Assembly (NCBI GenBank): GCA_049487715.1
Contig: CP150549.1
Coordinates: forward strand, 310,001-374,000
From: Pycnococcus provasolii
Taxonomy: Eukaryota; Chlorophyta; Pseudoscourfieldiophyceae; Pseudoscourfieldiales
DNA length: 64,000 nucleotides
Direction: 5' to 3'
Shown here in pieces: positions 27,269 through 36,602 of the stretch; within the stretch, counting starts at the first letter, position 1, and each line of letters starts with the position of its first letter. The translations under genes were made by a program, and so were the position numbers. A model generated the notes under the pieces. That model was not told where the DNA came from and did no database searches. It saw nothing but the letters and a program-made list of their open reading frames with translations.

Positions 27269-29407
27269 TCATCGATCATCAGTAACATCGAATCTTCGCC
27301 CAAATGTAACTTCAAGCGCCGATGTCTCGCCATTCGCCTTCTTAAGTTCGTCGAACAATTTGTGCACAACTTCGCGAGCACGTGGAGACGGATTCCTAAG
27401 CTCCTCGAGCGCGGCAGGCTCACTACCCGAAACCCATGGCGAGCGACCTGCCCGCCCTCTATCTTCGCCATGCGCATGATGCTGATATGATTTTTTGCGA
27501 TCCGTGTCATCGTCGTTGATGCTGATGTTGAAGAACGGTAAACATGCCGCTGGTTGCGTGACATCGAAAGATCGCACTGATGATGACGGTTGGTTCCACC
27601 AACATAATCTCGAAGTTGGCGACGTCTCAATATTTTCCTCGCGCTTGACATTCAGCAGCGCGTGTAGCAACGACGACCCATGCACGCACTGCCCGCCCAA
27701 TCCTGCTTCGCATGAACACCACAGCGCCACTATCCTTCGTATAGTTGGTGGCGCTTGGTGTTCATGCGAAGCAGGATTAGGCGGGCAATGCGTGCACGTC
27801 GCCGTTGTTGACACATCAAACACGGCGTACACATGATGTTTCAGGATCCTCATCGATGCGTCCACTTTGAGTTTCACAGCAACATGATTGGCATAGTTTT
27901 CATCTGTGATATTCATCATGCCAAAGCCATCAAGGTATGTCCTCGTCGCGATCCTTCTGAATCCCTCCTTTATCACTCGAATATCCCCAGTTCGCGAATT
28001 GTCGAGAAGGTGTTGATAGTGCGCCCTGAGCACGTCCTCCTTTAATATTGGCATCACCTTCGGCAAGGTCGCCACGGAACACTCCCAAGCATTCGTCGAA
28101 GCTGTGGTGACGTATTTCTTAAGGGCGTCGTCGTGTTGTCGTGCACTAGGATGGGACGAAGAAACTATGCTAGTGCGTAACAAATACGCATACGCACAAT
28201 CGCCAGTGCAACACAAGCGCACAGGCCGAGCGTCGCCCTTGTCCGCGCGCTCCTTCTCCATGCACCGCTCAGCTCGTACCATGTCTAATAGCGTAGACTT
28301 GTCATCCCTGCCGTCGTGACTGAGTGGAAGTCCCCGAGCGCGCAGCCAAGCCTTGAGCTCGTTGGTTGTCACGGCGGAGGAGGCGATTCGTGTATCGCTA
28401 AGATACGAATTTGGCACCATGTCGTACGTGAGCGCTTGCGGACATGCGTCGCCAGCTCGAAAGAGCTGATGGCGGTCGCCCAGGTCGCCGGTGATGATTT
28501 GGCCGAGCGCGCGATCATTTGGGTCTCCCGCAGGAAGAACGCCGACGATCGCCTCTGACGGTTCCGACCCGTCGAGCGTGCAACACTTTTTCGTGGTTAT
28601 GTCGTACACCCAGCCACCCCGAAATGCCTTTTCTCTGTCAAGCACATTAGGGTACTTGTCATGAACATCACCTGCGGCAAGAATGTCAAGAGCCTTTGCC
28701 CATCCTACACCAATTTCACCTCCGTAATCACAACCAACTAACGCACCTAACGTGTGCAAAATTTCTGTCCCATGCTGGTGTACGGCATCAGCAACGCGAC
28801 TTTGCGAATGGCGGCCTTCACCAGTTTGTACGTGAACCACCGTCCCTCTAAGCGTCGACCAGTCGGTGTGTGACACGATAGGAACGCCATGCGATGCTAC
28901 GTCGCTGTCCACCGTCAAGACGTAGTCTGCGTGCCCTCCCTTGACGAGGTGCACCATCTGATGATCTGCTTCAAAAGGCGCAACCACATAAGTGAATCCG
29001 TCCCGATGCAATCTGGTGATGAGATGCCTCACAAGCTTGTCCGTGACGTGATACTGCGAGACTGTGGTTTGTTTAGACGAGTCCTCGCCTCCAGTTGCGC
29101 GAGCATAAGCTTCCGCACGACGTATCCGCCGCTCCTCGATGGTTATCGCTTTGGCCGGCATGACCGTATCGATGCTGTCAAGAACCACGATGACGAAGGC
29201 GCCAAGTTCAATCAGCCGCCGAGCACGCCTCACGACACGTGCCACTATCACCTCCTCGTGGTTGGTAGCTGTTGCGAAGTAGAACAGAAACTGATGGAGC
29301 CACACCGATGCGTCTACCACCACCCTCTTCGCCTTCAGCACTACGCTCAAGTCAACATCCGTGCTTGTGAACTCCGAGAGCTCAGGCAGCAACTTCGTTA
29401 TGCCCAT
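27269..29407 (-). CDS. XPG/FEN1-family nuclease with SAP and SWIM domains (transposon-encoded)
   Basis: 712 residues from the ATG at 29407 (MGITKLLPELSEF, the classic XPG-family start; upstream extension uses TTG). XPG N-region 1-100 has D32 (VVVDASVWLHQF) and D77 (VVLDSID). XPG I-region about 135-240 has E146/D148 (APFEADHQM), D167/D169 (LTVDSDVASHG) and D227 (GCDYGGEIGVG). This is the full set of two-metal acidic residues of flap endonucleases. A SAP DNA-binding motif lies near 345-378 (ELKAWLRARGLPLS) and a SWIM zinc finger near 563-577 (WCSCEAGLGGQCVHG). The frame is intact, suggesting recent activity. It likely processes DNA ends or flaps during transposition (inference). Confidence 0.85.
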   Translation of the reverse strand: MGITKLLPELSEFTSTDVDLSVVLKAKRVVVDASVWLHQFLFYFATATNHEEVIVARVVRRARRLIELGAFVIVVLDSIDTVMPAKAITIEERRIRRAEAYARATGGEDSSKQTTVSQYHVTDKLVRHLITRLHRDGFTYVVAPFEADHQMVHLVKGGHADYVLTVDSDVASHGVPIVSHTDWSTLRGTVVHVQTGEGRHSQSRVADAVHQHGTEILHTLGALVGCDYGGEIGVGWAKALDILAAGDVHDKYPNVLDREKAFRGGWVYDITTKKCCTLDGSEPSEAIVGVLPAGDPNDRALGQIITGDLGDRHQLFRAGDACPQALTYDMVPNSYLSDTRIASSAVTTNELKAWLRARGLPLSHDGRDDKSTLLDMVRAERCMEKERADKGDARPVRLCCTGDCAYAYLLRTSIVSSSHPSARQHDDALKKYVTTASTNAWECSVATLPKVMPILKEDVLRAHYQHLLDNSRTGDIRVIKEGFRRIATRTYLDGFGMMNITDENYANHVAVKLKVDASMRILKHHVYAVFDVSTTATCTHCPPNPASHEHQAPPTIRRIVALWCSCEAGLGGQCVHGSSLLHALLNVKREENIETSPTSRLCWWNQPSSSVRSFDVTQPAACLPFFNISINDDDTDRKKSYQHHAHGEDRGRAGRSPWVSGSEPAALEELRNPSPRAREVVHKLFDELKKANGETSALEVTFGRRFDVTDDR
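27681..27796. repeat. Large inverted repeat inside the SWIM-coding region
   Basis: Arms of about 53 bp (27681-27733 and 27741-27796) with a 7-bp loop, a few mismatches. The left arm is an inverted copy of the sequence encoding the SWIM CxC...CxH segment. Confidence 0.9.
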
Positions 29408-29530
29408 GGGCAGCAAAGTGCACGACAGCCTCCGATGAAACGCAGTTAGTTCAGTTAAATTCAGATGAAACGCTGCTGATGCTTGGAGTGATGAAGATGG
29501 TGCAAACGCATCGAAATTATTCTCTCAAAT

Positions 29531-29578
29531 ACCCTTATCCGTCCCCAACCCCGAATCGGTTTGGAGCAAGGGGTCTAT
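29531..29578 (-). repeat. Right terminal inverted repeat
   Basis: Reverse complement of the left terminus. It ends GGGGTCTA before the resumed glycosyltransferase 5' repeat. Confidence 0.9.
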
Positions 29579-29757
29579 TCAAATAGTCGAAGAAAGAAAA
29601 TAACAACGGACAGATTTCCGAAGAGTAACGGTCGAAAGAGGGTTCCAAAATCCCCTTGAAAAATCAGAAATCAGAAATCAGAAATCAGGGGGAGGGAGGG
29701 AGAGTTCGAAATGGAAATGACAGACGAGTTCGTTCTTACCGACCGGCACCTAGCTAG
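29579..29757 (-). promoter_or_regulatory. Distal part of the copy C 5' repeat, beyond the transposon
   Basis: Continues TTCAAATAGTCGAAGAAAG and the AGAAATC repeats exactly as upstream of copies A and B. Similarity stops near 29750, marking the outer edge of the tandem unit. Confidence 0.7.
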
Positions 29758-29804
29758 CCCAGAAAGATCCCTAACCCTTACTACAGAAGCACGTACATGT
29801 GCCG

Positions 29805-30980
29805 TTACTTCTTCCTCTCCCACGGCAACCTGATGCCGACACCAAAGCAAGAGTCGTGCTCCTTGACCACATCCGAGAGACCCGTCGAGCTGCGTTTGAA
29901 ACTCCGCGATGCAAGCAAGAGAGAGCGATGAGGTGACGCGTTCGGCTTGTGTTGTCGGTCGTCATCTTCCTCCGCCGAGTTGAAAGCGTCGTATGAGGCG
30001 GCCGCGCCTCTCGAAGCGAGCGGGGGAGACACAGTTGGAGGCGCGGCGGCTGATGTCGAGGAGGATGCGTAGTGAAGCTCAAGTACGTTGCGAAAGTAGT
30101 AGCGGTTAGCGACCGCGCAAGACAAGATCAAGAGTGTCCCAAACAAGGAAAAAGTACACGCCCCGTACATGACGATAAACATAGAGCCGTGCGTGCAAGA
30201 TGGCGCAGGCAAGATCCTACCGGAGCTTCCCCAGAGGTAACTGTCACAAAGTCCTTCTTGCTGGGCGTGTAGTCGTTCAACATCTTCCTTGTACGTATCT
30301 GGAAATCTTGCTTCTATAACCATAGCAACTAGCAAATATGTCATAGCAAAGCCATACGTGGTGAATAAAGTTTGAGCCAGGACAAGCCAACGCACATACT
30401 TCCAAAACGCTTTCATGAGAATGTGTTGAGCCCCCGTGTTCACTTCACTTCTCGGAACGAGAGAGTTGGACGCGACTAGATAGCATAATACTATACTTAT
30501 GAAGCTTATGCTAAGAGAAGCTGAGGCAACAGCAAAGAAGTACACGATTCGATTCGAGAAGAGACCTCGATAAGTCAAGTAGTCATCCCGACCTGACACA
30601 GACATTGGGTTATCAAACGTTCCAAACCAATCACCATACCCGTTTTGTTCATTTCCATACCGCTCGTTGATTTCTAGTAGTTCGTCATTCTCGAACGCCA
30701 TTGGAACTTGAAAGACAACGGTGAGAAGCAGGGCGTCAACAAGCGCGAGCAAGTTCCACGCCTTCTCCACGCCATCCCATGAGGGTATTTCGTCGAACCC
30801 GAGCATATCCACGAAGAGGTTAATCACCGGAAACCACTCGAACCACCGCAGCGGCTTTCGTTCGTCGTCAGTGGTAGCATCACCGCCACGAGCAATGCAC
30901 ATGCGCAGCTTTTGGGCCAAGTTGTTCGTCACCGGCACTGACCTTGGTGAAGCGCCCTCCTCCTCCTCCGCCAGTGTCAT
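29805..30980 (-). CDS. Multipass membrane protein, unknown
   Basis: 391 residues, ATG at 30980. At least five hydrophobic segments: LLALVDALLLTVVFQVPM, IVYFFAVASASLSISFISIVL, YVRWLVLAQTLFTTYGFAMTYLLVAMVI, FIVMYGACTFSLFGTLLILSC and a weaker first one near WFEWFPVINLFVDML. A loop with two Cys (GLCDSYLWGSS...APSCTHGS) lies between the last two helices, possibly disulfide-bonded. The C-terminal 100 residues are polar and Ser-rich (SLLLASRSFKRSS). No transporter signature recognised. The gene starts away from the DHHC gene with a 500-bp shared upstream region. Confidence 0.65.
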   Translation of the reverse strand: MTLAEEEEGASPRSVPVTNNLAQKLRMCIARGGDATTDDERKPLRWFEWFPVINLFVDMLGFDEIPSWDGVEKAWNLLALVDALLLTVVFQVPMAFENDELLEINERYGNEQNGYGDWFGTFDNPMSVSGRDDYLTYRGLFSNRIVYFFAVASASLSISFISIVLCYLVASNSLVPRSEVNTGAQHILMKAFWKYVRWLVLAQTLFTTYGFAMTYLLVAMVIEARFPDTYKEDVERLHAQQEGLCDSYLWGSSGRILPAPSCTHGSMFIVMYGACTFSLFGTLLILSCAVANRYYFRNVLELHYASSSTSAAAPPTVSPPLASRGAAASYDAFNSAEEDDDRQHKPNASPHRSLLLASRSFKRSSTGLSDVVKEHDSCFGVGIRLPWERKK

Positions 30981-31483
30981 GTTTGTCGCCCTTCAAGATT
31001 CTTGTTTGTGCCCGGACGTCGGACGTCGATCGATGGTGGAGACCAAAAAAAGGATGGGCTTGCCGACGAAGGCACCACGACGAAGGAGAGCAAGCCAGAT
31101 GAGGCGGAGAGGTGCAAAGCTCATACCATTAGACTATGGATACCACACTGGTCACGACCACAGGAGACGGGTCCCCCAGGATAGACCTTCTCCTACCACT
31201 ACCAAACAGTACAGTAATTGACCAGGTCGTTCTACGGTGAAATATACTGGACCGGCAATAAATCATAAATCATAAATGCCTTGCACCACAATTGATTGGC
31301 ACCTTGGAACATTTCACCTCCATGGAACTCCATCTTGCCGAATCCCTTCCCTTGAATAGTTCTTAGTCTATCAATCAAGGCAAGGAAGGAATCACGTGAT
31401 CACTTGCTATCCCTCCAACAACTTGCCAGACAGCGGCCCAATAATACTTTACACCTCCTCCTGCCGCTCCTGTCGCTCCTGCC
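30981..31483. other. Intergenic region between divergent genes
   Basis: Presumed promoters of the membrane-protein and DHHC genes. Short ATAAATCATAAATCATAAATG repeats occur at about 31257-31278. No gene recognised. Confidence 0.45.
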
Positions 31484-32563
31484 ATGCCGCGCGCTCCTGC
31501 TCCTGGGATGTTGCGGGTGGTGAACATCCCGTCTTGTAGCTGCTCCTGGGCCACTCCCTCTCGGATGGGTGCAGGTACTACAGGGAGGCCTTTTCAATCC
31601 TCCGTGCTCTCGCACACAGTCACGAACGGACCCGTAGAACGTGTCATCAGGCCGTGGCAAGGCGCCAACAGAGGGCCGCACATCATCACCGCCATCGTCC
31701 TCTTCTTCGTCGCCACGTCGCCTGTCGCATTTTACGAAATAGGATACGCAAGCGCGCTCGCCATCGCCTTTTACGTGCTTGCAACGTCCGCCGTCGCGAA
31801 CCTATGGACGTGCCGATCTGTTGACCCGGGAGCCATTGATCCGAAGGAGGAACAGGACGATGTCGTCGCAGCACTGTGGCGAGGCGAGTGCGTGCTACCC
31901 CAGAAATACCACGGATACACGAAAGATTACACAGGCCAGTTCTGTCGCGCGGATGCCGCGCTAGGTTCCGTGCCCAGACCACTGCACGTGCAAGGCGTAC
32001 ACGCACGGTACTGTGCCACGTGCCATATCTGGAGACCTGTCGGCACGAGCCACTGCTCCCTCTGCGGCTACTGCATGCGACGCTTCGACCACCACTGCGG
32101 TGTCATCGGCGCGTGCGTTGCTTTGCACAACCACCGCTTCTTCGCCTCCTTTCTTGTTAGCGCCGGCCTTGGAGCCATGACATATGCCGCGGGGTGCGGA
32201 ATCAACCTGGCAAGGACAGGCTGGCCAACCGCGCAAGACTCGTGGAACGCGATTGGCATCACTAGCATAGTACTCTGCGCAATTGGTGTCTACGCTAGCA
32301 CCGTCATCTTCTTCGGGTGTGCGCACTGCTATCTCACCATCGCCGGATCGACGACCAAGGCACATCTCACCTCCAACACGCGAAATCTCTCGAAGAGCAT
32401 CTCTTGGCTCACCCGCTTGTTCGAACTGTGGTGTGCACCCATTCGCCCAAAGACGTCCGTACCCCCGCCAAACTTAAGTCCAGAGCCTACTATGCCAAGG
32501 GCGACGACCGCGTACGCGTACGTTCCGCCACCGGCTGAGGTTCCAGCTGACTCGCCCGTGTAA
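31484..32563 (+). CDS. DHHC-type protein S-acyltransferase
   Basis: 359 residues, ATG at 31484. The cysteine-rich domain runs about 165-220: RYCATCHIWRP, SHCSLCGYCMRRF, FDHHCGVIGACVALHNHRFF, with the catalytic DHHC Cys near 203. Hydrophobic segments flank it: two before (IITAIVLFFVATSPVAFY, ALAIAFYVLATSAVANLW) and two after (FFASFLVSAGLGAMTYAA, IVLCAIGVYASTVIFF), the standard four-helix layout. The enzyme transfers palmitate to cysteines of membrane proteins, usually in Golgi or plasma membrane. The N-terminus is unusually Cys-rich (CSCSW). Its 3' end faces MSH6 across 49 bp. Confidence 0.88.
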   Translation: MPRAPAPGMLRVVNIPSCSCSWATPSRMGAGTTGRPFQSSVLSHTVTNGPVERVIRPWQGANRGPHIITAIVLFFVATSPVAFYEIGYASALAIAFYVLATSAVANLWTCRSVDPGAIDPKEEQDDVVAALWRGECVLPQKYHGYTKDYTGQFCRADAALGSVPRPLHVQGVHARYCATCHIWRPVGTSHCSLCGYCMRRFDHHCGVIGACVALHNHRFFASFLVSAGLGAMTYAAGCGINLARTGWPTAQDSWNAIGITSIVLCAIGVYASTVIFFGCAHCYLTIAGSTTKAHLTSNTRNLSKSISWLTRLFELWCAPIRPKTSVPPPNLSPEPTMPRATTAYAYVPPPAEVPADSPV

Positions 32564-32612
32564 AACCAACTAAAGCATTGTATTTTTAAAAATCTCAGAA
32601 AAATTCCTCTCG

Positions 32613-35600
32613 TTACATCGCAGCACCCGCAGCCTCCAAGCTCGCTCGTGCACGCGCCACCACGGCGCTGGGAACGCCTGCAAGGCGCGCGACGTTGACT
32701 CCATAGCTCGAAGGGCAGAGCCCCTCCACGAGCTTGTACAAAAATGTAATTTGCTCCTCACCATCCGCGCCGTCCGCGACACGGCAAGCCATGTGACGTG
32801 TGCCAATTTCATTCATCTCGCCGAGCTCGCTGGCAGCATCGTGGAAGTGCGTCGAAAAGAGGCAGCGGGCGCGCACGCGCGTCGCCAAGTACCTGGCAAC
32901 CGCGAACGCCACCGCGCTTCCATCGGCGGTGCTCGTTCCACGCCCAAGCTCGTCGAGCGCAACGAGCGAGCGAGACGTCGCGCGGCGCAGAACCGAAGAC
33001 GTCTCCTGCAGCTCCACCATGAACGTGCTCTGCCCACTCACGAGGTTGTCTCGCGCGCCCATGCGAACGAGAATGTGGTCCACTGCCGTGAGGCGCAGGC
33101 GAGAGCATGGAACGGCGCATCCAATCTGCGCGTACAGCACGCAGAGGCACACGCTCCTCAGAAGTGTGGACTTGCCTCCCATATTCGGGCCGGTGAGCAG
33201 AAGGAAGCGAGGCTGTGCAAGGTCGACGCTGTTCGGAACGTGTCCCGCGCCGCAGCACGGGTGCCTCATCGACGTCGACTGGAACACTGCAGCATCCTCC
33301 TCGCCGCTCTTTTCTCCGTCAGCAAAATCGGGAACGCACACAGGGCCGTCCATTGCCATGGCGTCACTCGCCTTTGCGAGCGCACTGAGCGCGTCGAGCT
33401 GCGCACAGGCGTCGCAGGCAGCCTCCCACACATTTTGGAAGCTCGCAAACACGGAGACGAGCTCATTGAGCACCGCCTTCTTCACCTCCTCATTTTGGGA
33501 TTCCGAGGCTTCGTGGCGGCGCAGCAGCTCGATGATGGCATCGTTGTAGAATCGACTAACCTTCTGCGTCTGCGTCGTCTTCGTCCACGAAGATGGAACC
33601 TTTTTCACAAATTCCACGGGAACCTCGAGCTGGTGAGAGTCCTTGTTGATTGACGCGAATCGAACGGGAACGTTTTTGCCTAGCACAGCGCGCGCATTCG
33701 CGAGCTCCTCCTGCAGCAGAGCCTCCACTTCCGCCGACTCGGCATTCGCCGATTCGCGCAGCGCGCGCAGCCTGCGGGCGTCGACACCCTTTGCAGCCGC
33801 GGCCGCTTCGCCGCCTTCCTGCAGGATGTCGGGATGGAGCGTGACGTGACCGTCCGACTCCGCCCGACTCCAATCGAACAGAGTGTGCATCGCCTCCAAC
33901 GCGTCAGCAAGCGTAGCGCCGAACGCCTGGACGCACTCTGACAGCGGAAGCGGAAGCGCGTCGAGGCCCTCGCCGCCGCTCGCACACATTCCCTGCAGCA
34001 GCTCGCCCACAGCCCTGGTCGCCTCGAGGGCACGCAGCGTCGCGACGAGCTGGCATGTCCTCTTCTTCATCATATCCTCGTACAGCACGACGTGGCCGGC
34101 ATCGCGTCCCGCGCCCGAGCCAATGCTGAGAGCTCGGCTCACCATACGCCGCAGCTCTCCAGAGTCGCGCAGAACGGCGTAGAGAGAGCGCGCATTGGAC
34201 GACGACCCTCCACTGTCGCGGCGAAGCAGGCTGACGGCGGCGTGGCGCTCTCGCGCGTCGGCGGCCCGCGCGAGAGGACGGCACAGCCACGAGCGCAGGA
34301 GCACCTTGCCCTGGCTTGTTGCACACTCGCGACTCAGCTTTGCGAACGTCGTGCCTGTCAGCCCACCATCCTCGTTCTCGAGCACCTCGAGCGCCCCGAG
34401 CGCGGCGGCGTCGAGCGAGAATGTCGGCGCACAGCTCGTCGGTGACACCGCGGCACCGTTGGAGGCATTCGAAGCTGCAGCGGCGGCGGAAGCAGCCGCA
34501 GCCGCGAGCATTGCAGACTGATTGGCAGCTGAACCATCCTCACCAAGGTGGCACAGAGGCAGGTTGCCCAGACGGCACGTTGGAAGCACGCGCTTGTCGA
34601 GCAGCACGTCGCGCAGGTACTGCACAGCACCTCCTAGGACGCACAAGCTCGCGATTGCGGCGGCATCGCCTTTCGAGGCGGAGGCATGCAGCTTCTCAAC
34701 AAATGCGACATTCTCTTTCGAGAAGCCAAAATCCTCCCCCTTCTCTAGAAGCCCAACCTTGAGCGCGGTGTGCGCGGCATCCGCATCCCACATATTTGCA
34801 CCCCGTCCTGCGGCGGCACGCGTCGCACTCAGCATTGGCGAAGGGTGAATTTCCAGGCTTGCGAGACGTCGCGCAGAAGCAGATCGTCCACCCTCGTCCT
34901 CGAACAGCGGGCGCGTGACGAGCTCGGCAGGACGCCTCTCCTGAAGCAGCGTCTTGAAGCTCGCTCGGCTCGCGGCATCGTCGATTGCGGACGATACGTG
35001 CACGGCTCCGGTGGAGGCGTCCACCAAACACACGGCGTACAGCACGCCAGGCTGTCCGCCAGCAGCCCTCGCGGGCGTGTTCGACTCATGGTACACGCAA
35101 AGCAGGCAGTTTTCGTCGAGGTCAGCACCCCCAGCGGGCATGGACGAGCTCTGCGATCCACCCGCGGCGGCGGCGTCGTCGCCACCCGCCGATGCGCCGC
35201 CGCCGCCGCCACGGAGGCGCTTGCCGGCGAGGTCGGAACCCATGAAAGTTCCCTTGGTCAGAATTGAAACCGCCTCGCGGTTCACCACCATGCATTGCTT
35301 GGTTCCCTTGGGCCGCATCGCGTTCCGCGCCTTGAGCATATCAGGTGTCTCCGTTTGCTCCACGACGACGACGCGATGTCCCAGGCGCACAAGCTGCTCG
35401 GCGTACCGCGGGTACGCCTTCTCCGGAAATCCGCAGTGCGGCTGATCGCCCTTCATGTACAGCAAGCCAAGGTCACGAACGCCCGTGTGGCAGTCCATCT
35501 CGAACATCTCGTAGAACTTGCCCATCTTGAACAGGAGCACGGCGTCGAAATCTTTCGACTTGAACGTCCACCACTGCTGCTGGCCGGGTGAGATTTTATT

Positions 35601-36602
35601 ATCCTGGAAGAAGCGCTTCAAGTCCGGCTCATACAGCGTGCGCGCGTCAAAGTCACTGTCAGCCACGGTGCGTCCATTTGCATCCTTGCGCCGCTTCGGA
35701 TCTAGCAGCCATTTTCCAAAGAGGTTCGTCTCACGCGCCAAGAATCGCTCCTCTCCGCACGCCATTTCTGCAAGCTTTTCCTTCGCCTCAGCAGTCGACG
35801 GCGGCGTTGGCCGCGGCGCACTCGCCCCCACGATCGAGCTTCGGTTTGCCGGTGCCGGTGTGCGTGCGGAGTTGGGCGATGGTGCCTTGAGGTTGAAGTT
35901 TGCAAGCTGCTTCTTTGGGGCGGCAGAAGCTTTTGCTGGCGGCGTAGACTTGGCACGCTTCCTCGGTGGCGGCTCCTCCGACAACTCCTCCGAGACGTCG
36001 TCGTCATCAGACTCTTCTTCTTCTTCTTCGTCGTCGTCGGACGCATCATCGTCGTCGTCGTCGTCGTCGTCGTCGATCACCATCCGCCTGCGTTTTTGAA
36101 CGGAGGCGACAGCCGCCTTTCGCTTCGACCGCGTCGCCGTCGTCGCCACCCGCTTCACCTGCTTGATTGCCTCATCGTGTTCACCTTCGTCGACGTGCAT
36201 GCGAGCCGGTGCCTCAGGCGCCGGCGGTGTTGCTTTCGGGGGCGTTGGCACAATCGTGCCATCTTCGTGGGACCTTGCGGGATCCACCACCTGATCCTCG
36301 GTGGCTGGTTTGCTTCTGACTTTGTTTGCTGAGGGCGGCACCACCTCTTTTGTCGTTGGAGGAGGAGGAGTGTGAGCTGACACAGCATTAGCGCGTACTT
36401 GAACCACAGCATTCACCGATGATGGCGCCGCTGGCGCATTAACACCTGCACTACCCCCTGAAACAGCCCCAGACCCCAAGGCAGAGGATGGCGTCTTTTT
36501 GATGAAGAACGCGCTGATGGAGCGTTGCTTGAGGAGTGAGCCGCCCGTGGGTCCCATGGAGGTGCCTCCCGTGCCGCCTCCTGACGCAGGCTTCGGAGGC
36601 AT
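32613..36602 (-). CDS. MSH6: DNA mismatch-repair protein MSH6
   Basis: 1,329 residues, close to plant and animal MSH6. N-terminal PCNA-binding box QRSISAFF at 26-33, then a long disordered, Asp/Ser-rich and Lys-rich linker. The mismatch-recognition motif GKFYEMFEMD near 360 carries the Phe-x-Glu wedge characteristic of MSH6. The MutS connector, lever and clamp follow, then the ATPase: Walker A TGPNMGGKSTLLRS near 1140 and DELGRGTSTADG near 1225, with FSTHFHDA after it. MSH6 pairs with MSH2 to bind base mismatches and small loops. The frame extends upstream 71 codons from a TTG; the ATG at 36602 (MPPKPASGG) is the start. A telomere-like tract lies 192 bp upstream. Confidence 0.96.
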   Translation of the reverse strand: MPPKPASGGGTGGTSMGPTGGSLLKQRSISAFFIKKTPSSALGSGAVSGGSAGVNAPAAPSSVNAVVQVRANAVSAHTPPPPTTKEVVPPSANKVRSKPATEDQVVDPARSHEDGTIVPTPPKATPPAPEAPARMHVDEGEHDEAIKQVKRVATTATRSKRKAAVASVQKRRRMVIDDDDDDDDDDASDDDEEEEEESDDDDVSEELSEEPPPRKRAKSTPPAKASAAPKKQLANFNLKAPSPNSARTPAPANRSSIVGASAPRPTPPSTAEAKEKLAEMACGEERFLARETNLFGKWLLDPKRRKDANGRTVADSDFDARTLYEPDLKRFFQDNKISPGQQQWWTFKSKDFDAVLLFKMGKFYEMFEMDCHTGVRDLGLLYMKGDQPHCGFPEKAYPRYAEQLVRLGHRVVVVEQTETPDMLKARNAMRPKGTKQCMVVNREAVSILTKGTFMGSDLAGKRLRGGGGGASAGGDDAAAAGGSQSSSMPAGGADLDENCLLCVYHESNTPARAAGGQPGVLYAVCLVDASTGAVHVSSAIDDAASRASFKTLLQERRPAELVTRPLFEDEGGRSASARRLASLEIHPSPMLSATRAAAGRGANMWDADAAHTALKVGLLEKGEDFGFSKENVAFVEKLHASASKGDAAAIASLCVLGGAVQYLRDVLLDKRVLPTCRLGNLPLCHLGEDGSAANQSAMLAAAAASAAAAASNASNGAAVSPTSCAPTFSLDAAALGALEVLENEDGGLTGTTFAKLSRECATSQGKVLLRSWLCRPLARAADARERHAAVSLLRRDSGGSSSNARSLYAVLRDSGELRRMVSRALSIGSGAGRDAGHVVLYEDMMKKRTCQLVATLRALEATRAVGELLQGMCASGGEGLDALPLPLSECVQAFGATLADALEAMHTLFDWSRAESDGHVTLHPDILQEGGEAAAAAKGVDARRLRALRESANAESAEVEALLQEELANARAVLGKNVPVRFASINKDSHQLEVPVEFVKKVPSSWTKTTQTQKVSRFYNDAIIELLRRHEASESQNEEVKKAVLNELVSVFASFQNVWEAACDACAQLDALSALAKASDAMAMDGPVCVPDFADGEKSGEEDAAVFQSTSMRHPCCGAGHVPNSVDLAQPRFLLLTGPNMGGKSTLLRSVCLCVLYAQIGCAVPCSRLRLTAVDHILVRMGARDNLVSGQSTFMVELQETSSVLRRATSRSLVALDELGRGTSTADGSAVAFAVARYLATRVRARCLFSTHFHDAASELGEMNEIGTRHMACRVADGADGEEQITFLYKLVEGLCPSSYGVNVARLAGVPSAVVARARASLEAAGAAM

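Larger units (their letters stand above)
25330..29578. mobile_element. DNA transposon: THAP-DDE transposase plus XPG-SAP-SWIM nuclease
   Basis: 4,249-bp element with terminal inverted repeats beginning TAGACCCCTTGCTCCAAA and continuing, after a short unpaired insert on the left, with ATTCGGGGTTGGGGACGG followed by ATAAGGGT. It encodes two convergent genes whose stops lie 5 bp apart: a THAP/DDE transposase (plus) and an XPG-family nuclease with SAP and SWIM domains (minus). The uninterrupted paralogous sites read GACTCAAAA-TTCAAACAG; here that is split as GACTCAAAA, element, TTCAAATAG. If the outer TA pairs are target duplications the duplication is 2 bp; otherwise none. The gene set recalls the IS4EU/ISL2EU group, whose second protein usually carries a YqaJ-type nuclease. 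Confidence 0.85.
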
